From: Deltaproteobacteria bacterium
Lineage (GTDB): Bacteria > Desulfobacterota > DSM-4660 > Desulfatiglandales > HGW-15
NCBI GenBank assembly: GCA_016929815.1
Contig: JAFGIC010000189.1
Span: 1 to 6,177 of the forward strand
Direction: 5' to 3'
DNA: 6,177 bases
The translations under genes were made by a program, and so were the position numbers. The stretch's first letter is position 1. Each line of letters begins with the position of its first letter. The notes beneath the pieces are model-generated. The model saw only the letters and a list, made by a program, of their open reading frames with translations, made no database searches and had not been told where the DNA came from. Of the stretch, positions 5,077 to 6,177 are shown piece by piece.

Positions 5077-5104
5077 GAGGGAAATCATTCTTTTTTAAAA
5101 AAAC

Positions 5105-5809
5105 CTAATCAGACTCCTCCACCTCGATCAACATAACTGTAATATCATCGGAAGATCCCAAATTCTGGGCACGATGTGCCAGTGTCTTTGTTGCCAATGA
5201 GATATCATAACTTTCTTCAATAATTGCTACTGCCTCTTTGGGGTGCATTACCTTTGTGATCCCATCCGACACCAGTAAAATCCTGTCAAGGTCCTCCAAG
5301 GTAACAGAATTACTCTCAATTTCAAGCGTTGGGCCAAGACCGAAATAGCGAAAAATGGCCCCATCCGAAGCCTGATGTGAACGGGTGATCTGGGATGAGC
5401 TACCGTCCCGGACATGAATGGCCAGGGTGTCGCCCGCATGAAATGAATACAGCGTATCTCCATTGATCCACACAATAGTGCCGGCACATCCTCCCAGAGG
5501 CGCATCTCGCCCTTCCATCACTCCCCAATCAAATATCCTTTTATTTCCCTTCATAAGCATCCTTGAAACCCCATTCGGGGATATCTCATAATCATCAGGC
5601 GAAAGATAAAATTGAAGCATAATGTCCGCCATCTCCTGGGCGGCCTGCCTTCCCTTCGGGGCGCTCCCTATCCCATCAAATACCCCGAAGAGTTCTCCTC
5701 GATCCTGATCCCTGACAGCAGGAATATCTTTCCCAAGCATCCGATAACGGTCTTCATTCAACTTATGTTTTGTACCTTTTAATGATTCAACGCCGACTGA
5801 ACATTTCAT
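5105..5809 (-). CDS. PP2C-family Ser/Thr protein phosphatase
   Basis: This 234-residue protein is a bare PP2C (PPM) catalytic domain of the usual bacterial size. Motifs in order are: NED (18-20); FGVFDGIG (41-48), with metal-binding Asp45 and Gly46; GCAGT (107-111); HAGDT (124-128), where most relatives have GDSR; LLVSDGIT (178-185), with metal ligand Asp182; and SSDDITVML (219-227), with metal ligand Asp222. The metal centre is complete, so the enzyme should be active, dephosphorylating Ser/Thr in proteins. No membrane or sensor domain is attached. ATG 5809 has AAGGAG (5818-5823) 8 bases upstream, overlapping the stop of the preceding small gene, so the two are one operon. No Ser/Thr kinase gene is in the window. 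PP2C proteins recur in some AAA/MoxR-centred conflict systems, which could link it to the ATPase operon; that link is an inference. Confidence 0.88.
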   Translation of the reverse strand: MKCSVGVESLKGTKHKLNEDRYRMLGKDIPAVRDQDRGELFGVFDGIGSAPKGRQAAQEMADIMLQFYLSPDDYEISPNGVSRMLMKGNKRIFDWGVMEGRDAPLGGCAGTIVWINGDTLYSFHAGDTLAIHVRDGSSSQITRSHQASDGAIFRYFGLGPTLEIESNSVTLEDLDRILLVSDGITKVMHPKEAVAIIEESYDISLATKTLAHRAQNLGSSDDITVMLIEVEESD

Positions 5810-5817
5810 TTATTAAG

Positions 5818-5823
5818 CTCCTT
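5818..5823 (-). promoter_or_regulatory. Ribosome binding site of the PP2C gene overlapping the upstream stop
   Basis: AAGGAG on the minus strand lies 8 bases before ATG 5809 and overlaps the stop codon of the 78-aa gene (5822-5824). Ribosomes ending one gene would start the next, which supports the small gene being translated. Confidence 0.7.
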
Positions 5824-6058
5824 AGAAAATGAGATATGACAAAATTTTCGTTAATTTTTTTTCGTCAAATTTCTTGCCTTCTCTCTCACGCTTTTGAATC
5901 TCTTCATTTACGGCTTCGATGCTCTCTTCCAATATTTCTTTTGGCCATTCGTAAAGAGGCCGAGTGGCAAGGCTGTTAGGTGGATACAACTTATTGAAGT
6001 AAGCTTTTATAATCTTTGGCCACATATTAAAGGGTAGATTATTATTTATATCAGTCAA
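5822..6058 (-). CDS. Small unrecognised charged protein in an operon with the PP2C gene
   Basis: This protein of up to 78 residues is not assigned to a family. It has a Trp/Pro/Tyr-rich first half (MWPKIIKAYFNKLYPPNSL, WPKEILEESIEAV) and a long charged helix (about 43-72) with EEIQKREREGKKFDEKKL. It has no membrane segment. Its stop is 12 bases before the PP2C start, with the PP2C ribosome binding site over the stop, so the two are coupled. The start is uncertain: the open frame begins at TTG 6058 immediately after a stop, without a ribosome binding site. The next in-frame start is ATG 6025 (MWPK...), also without one. A candidate promoter at 6087-6115 would begin transcription near 6080. It may be a regulator or substrate-binding partner of the phosphatase; nothing in it proves this. 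Confidence 0.5.
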   Translation of the reverse strand: MTDINNNLPFNMWPKIIKAYFNKLYPPNSLATRPLYEWPKEILEESIEAVNEEIQKREREGKKFDEKKLTKILSYLIF

Positions 6059-6086
6059 TTATATTAGACGAAAAATTGGACATTTT

Positions 6087-6115
6087 ATTACATACATTCC
6101 AGCTGAAAAAGTGAA
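6087..6115 (-). promoter_or_regulatory. Candidate promoter of the small gene-PP2C operon
   Basis: On the minus strand TTCACT (6110-6115, 4 of 6) and TGTAAT (6087-6092, 5 of 6) are 17 bases apart. The start point would be near 6080, leaving about 20 bases before the TTG at 6058. No TGTTC-N9-GARCA operator overlaps it. Similar matches are easy to find in AT-rich DNA, so this is weak. Confidence 0.35.
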
Positions 6116-6177
6116 TTGATTTACGCTACAACACCTAAACAGCACCGTAATCATTATTTATATGCTTCTGGATTTAA

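Noticed and set aside
5086..5104. T/A run after the PP2C stop as a terminator
   Set aside because: There is a T7-A6 stretch but no stable GC-containing stem before it, so it does not meet the terminator pattern.
6056..6083. Upstream ATG at 6083 (MSNFSSNIID then stop) as an alternative start for the 78-aa gene
   Set aside because: It is in another frame and ends after 10 codons; joining it would need a frameshift without supporting evidence, and it lies at or before the predicted transcription start.

Overview
This is a bacterial accessory-type region with almost every gene on the minus strand. Most genes have AGGAG-type ribosome binding sites, start codons often overlap or abut the previous stop, and rho-independent terminators are present. 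The species cannot be read from the window. Base composition is mixed: the ATPase core is moderate in GC, while the left end (about 1-800) and right end (about 5820-6177) are clearly AT-rich. A short palindrome of the 'ATTCCGGC...GCCGGAAT' kind, often scattered in proteobacterial and desulfobacterial-type genomes, is present, so a Gram-negative environmental bacterium is a guess only.

Layout, read in the direction of transcription (right to left). (A) 6058-5105: a small unknown protein followed by a PP2C-family Ser/Thr phosphatase with its metal-binding residues intact. (B) 5018-3979: an XRE-family repressor overlapping by ATGA with an ImmA/IrrE-type HEXXH metallopeptidase, ended by a T-tract terminator whose loop holds the immA stop codon. 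(C) 3912-1564: a small unknown ORF carrying an inserted palindromic repeat, then a Ycf46-type AAA+ ATPase, a DUF1257 (Ycf35-type) protein and a DUF2997 protein, all overlapping or nearly so. (D) 1500-431: an unrecognised 111-aa protein, a two-helix membrane protein with a very acidic tail, and a three-helix membrane protein gene that appears broken by a one-base frameshift in an A run. (E) On the plus strand at the left edge: a terminator for an off-window gene (18-47) and a short orphan gene (302-475) resembling the first half of MraZ (SpoVT/AbrB fold), convergent with and overlapping the end of the broken membrane gene.

The most informative signal is regulatory. The same 19-bp inverted repeat (TGTTC-N9-GARCA) occurs twice: over the -10 box of a good promoter in front of xre-immA (5040-5058), and in the promoter gap in front of the Ycf46/DUF1257/DUF2997 operon (3936-3954). 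This suggests the XRE protein represses both itself and the ATPase operon, and that ImmA relieves repression by cleaving XRE, as in ICEBs1/phage-type switches. The picture that results is an inducible ATPase module of unknown output, next to a phosphatase and small membrane proteins. A stress or biological-conflict role is an inference from this architecture and not something the sequence proves.
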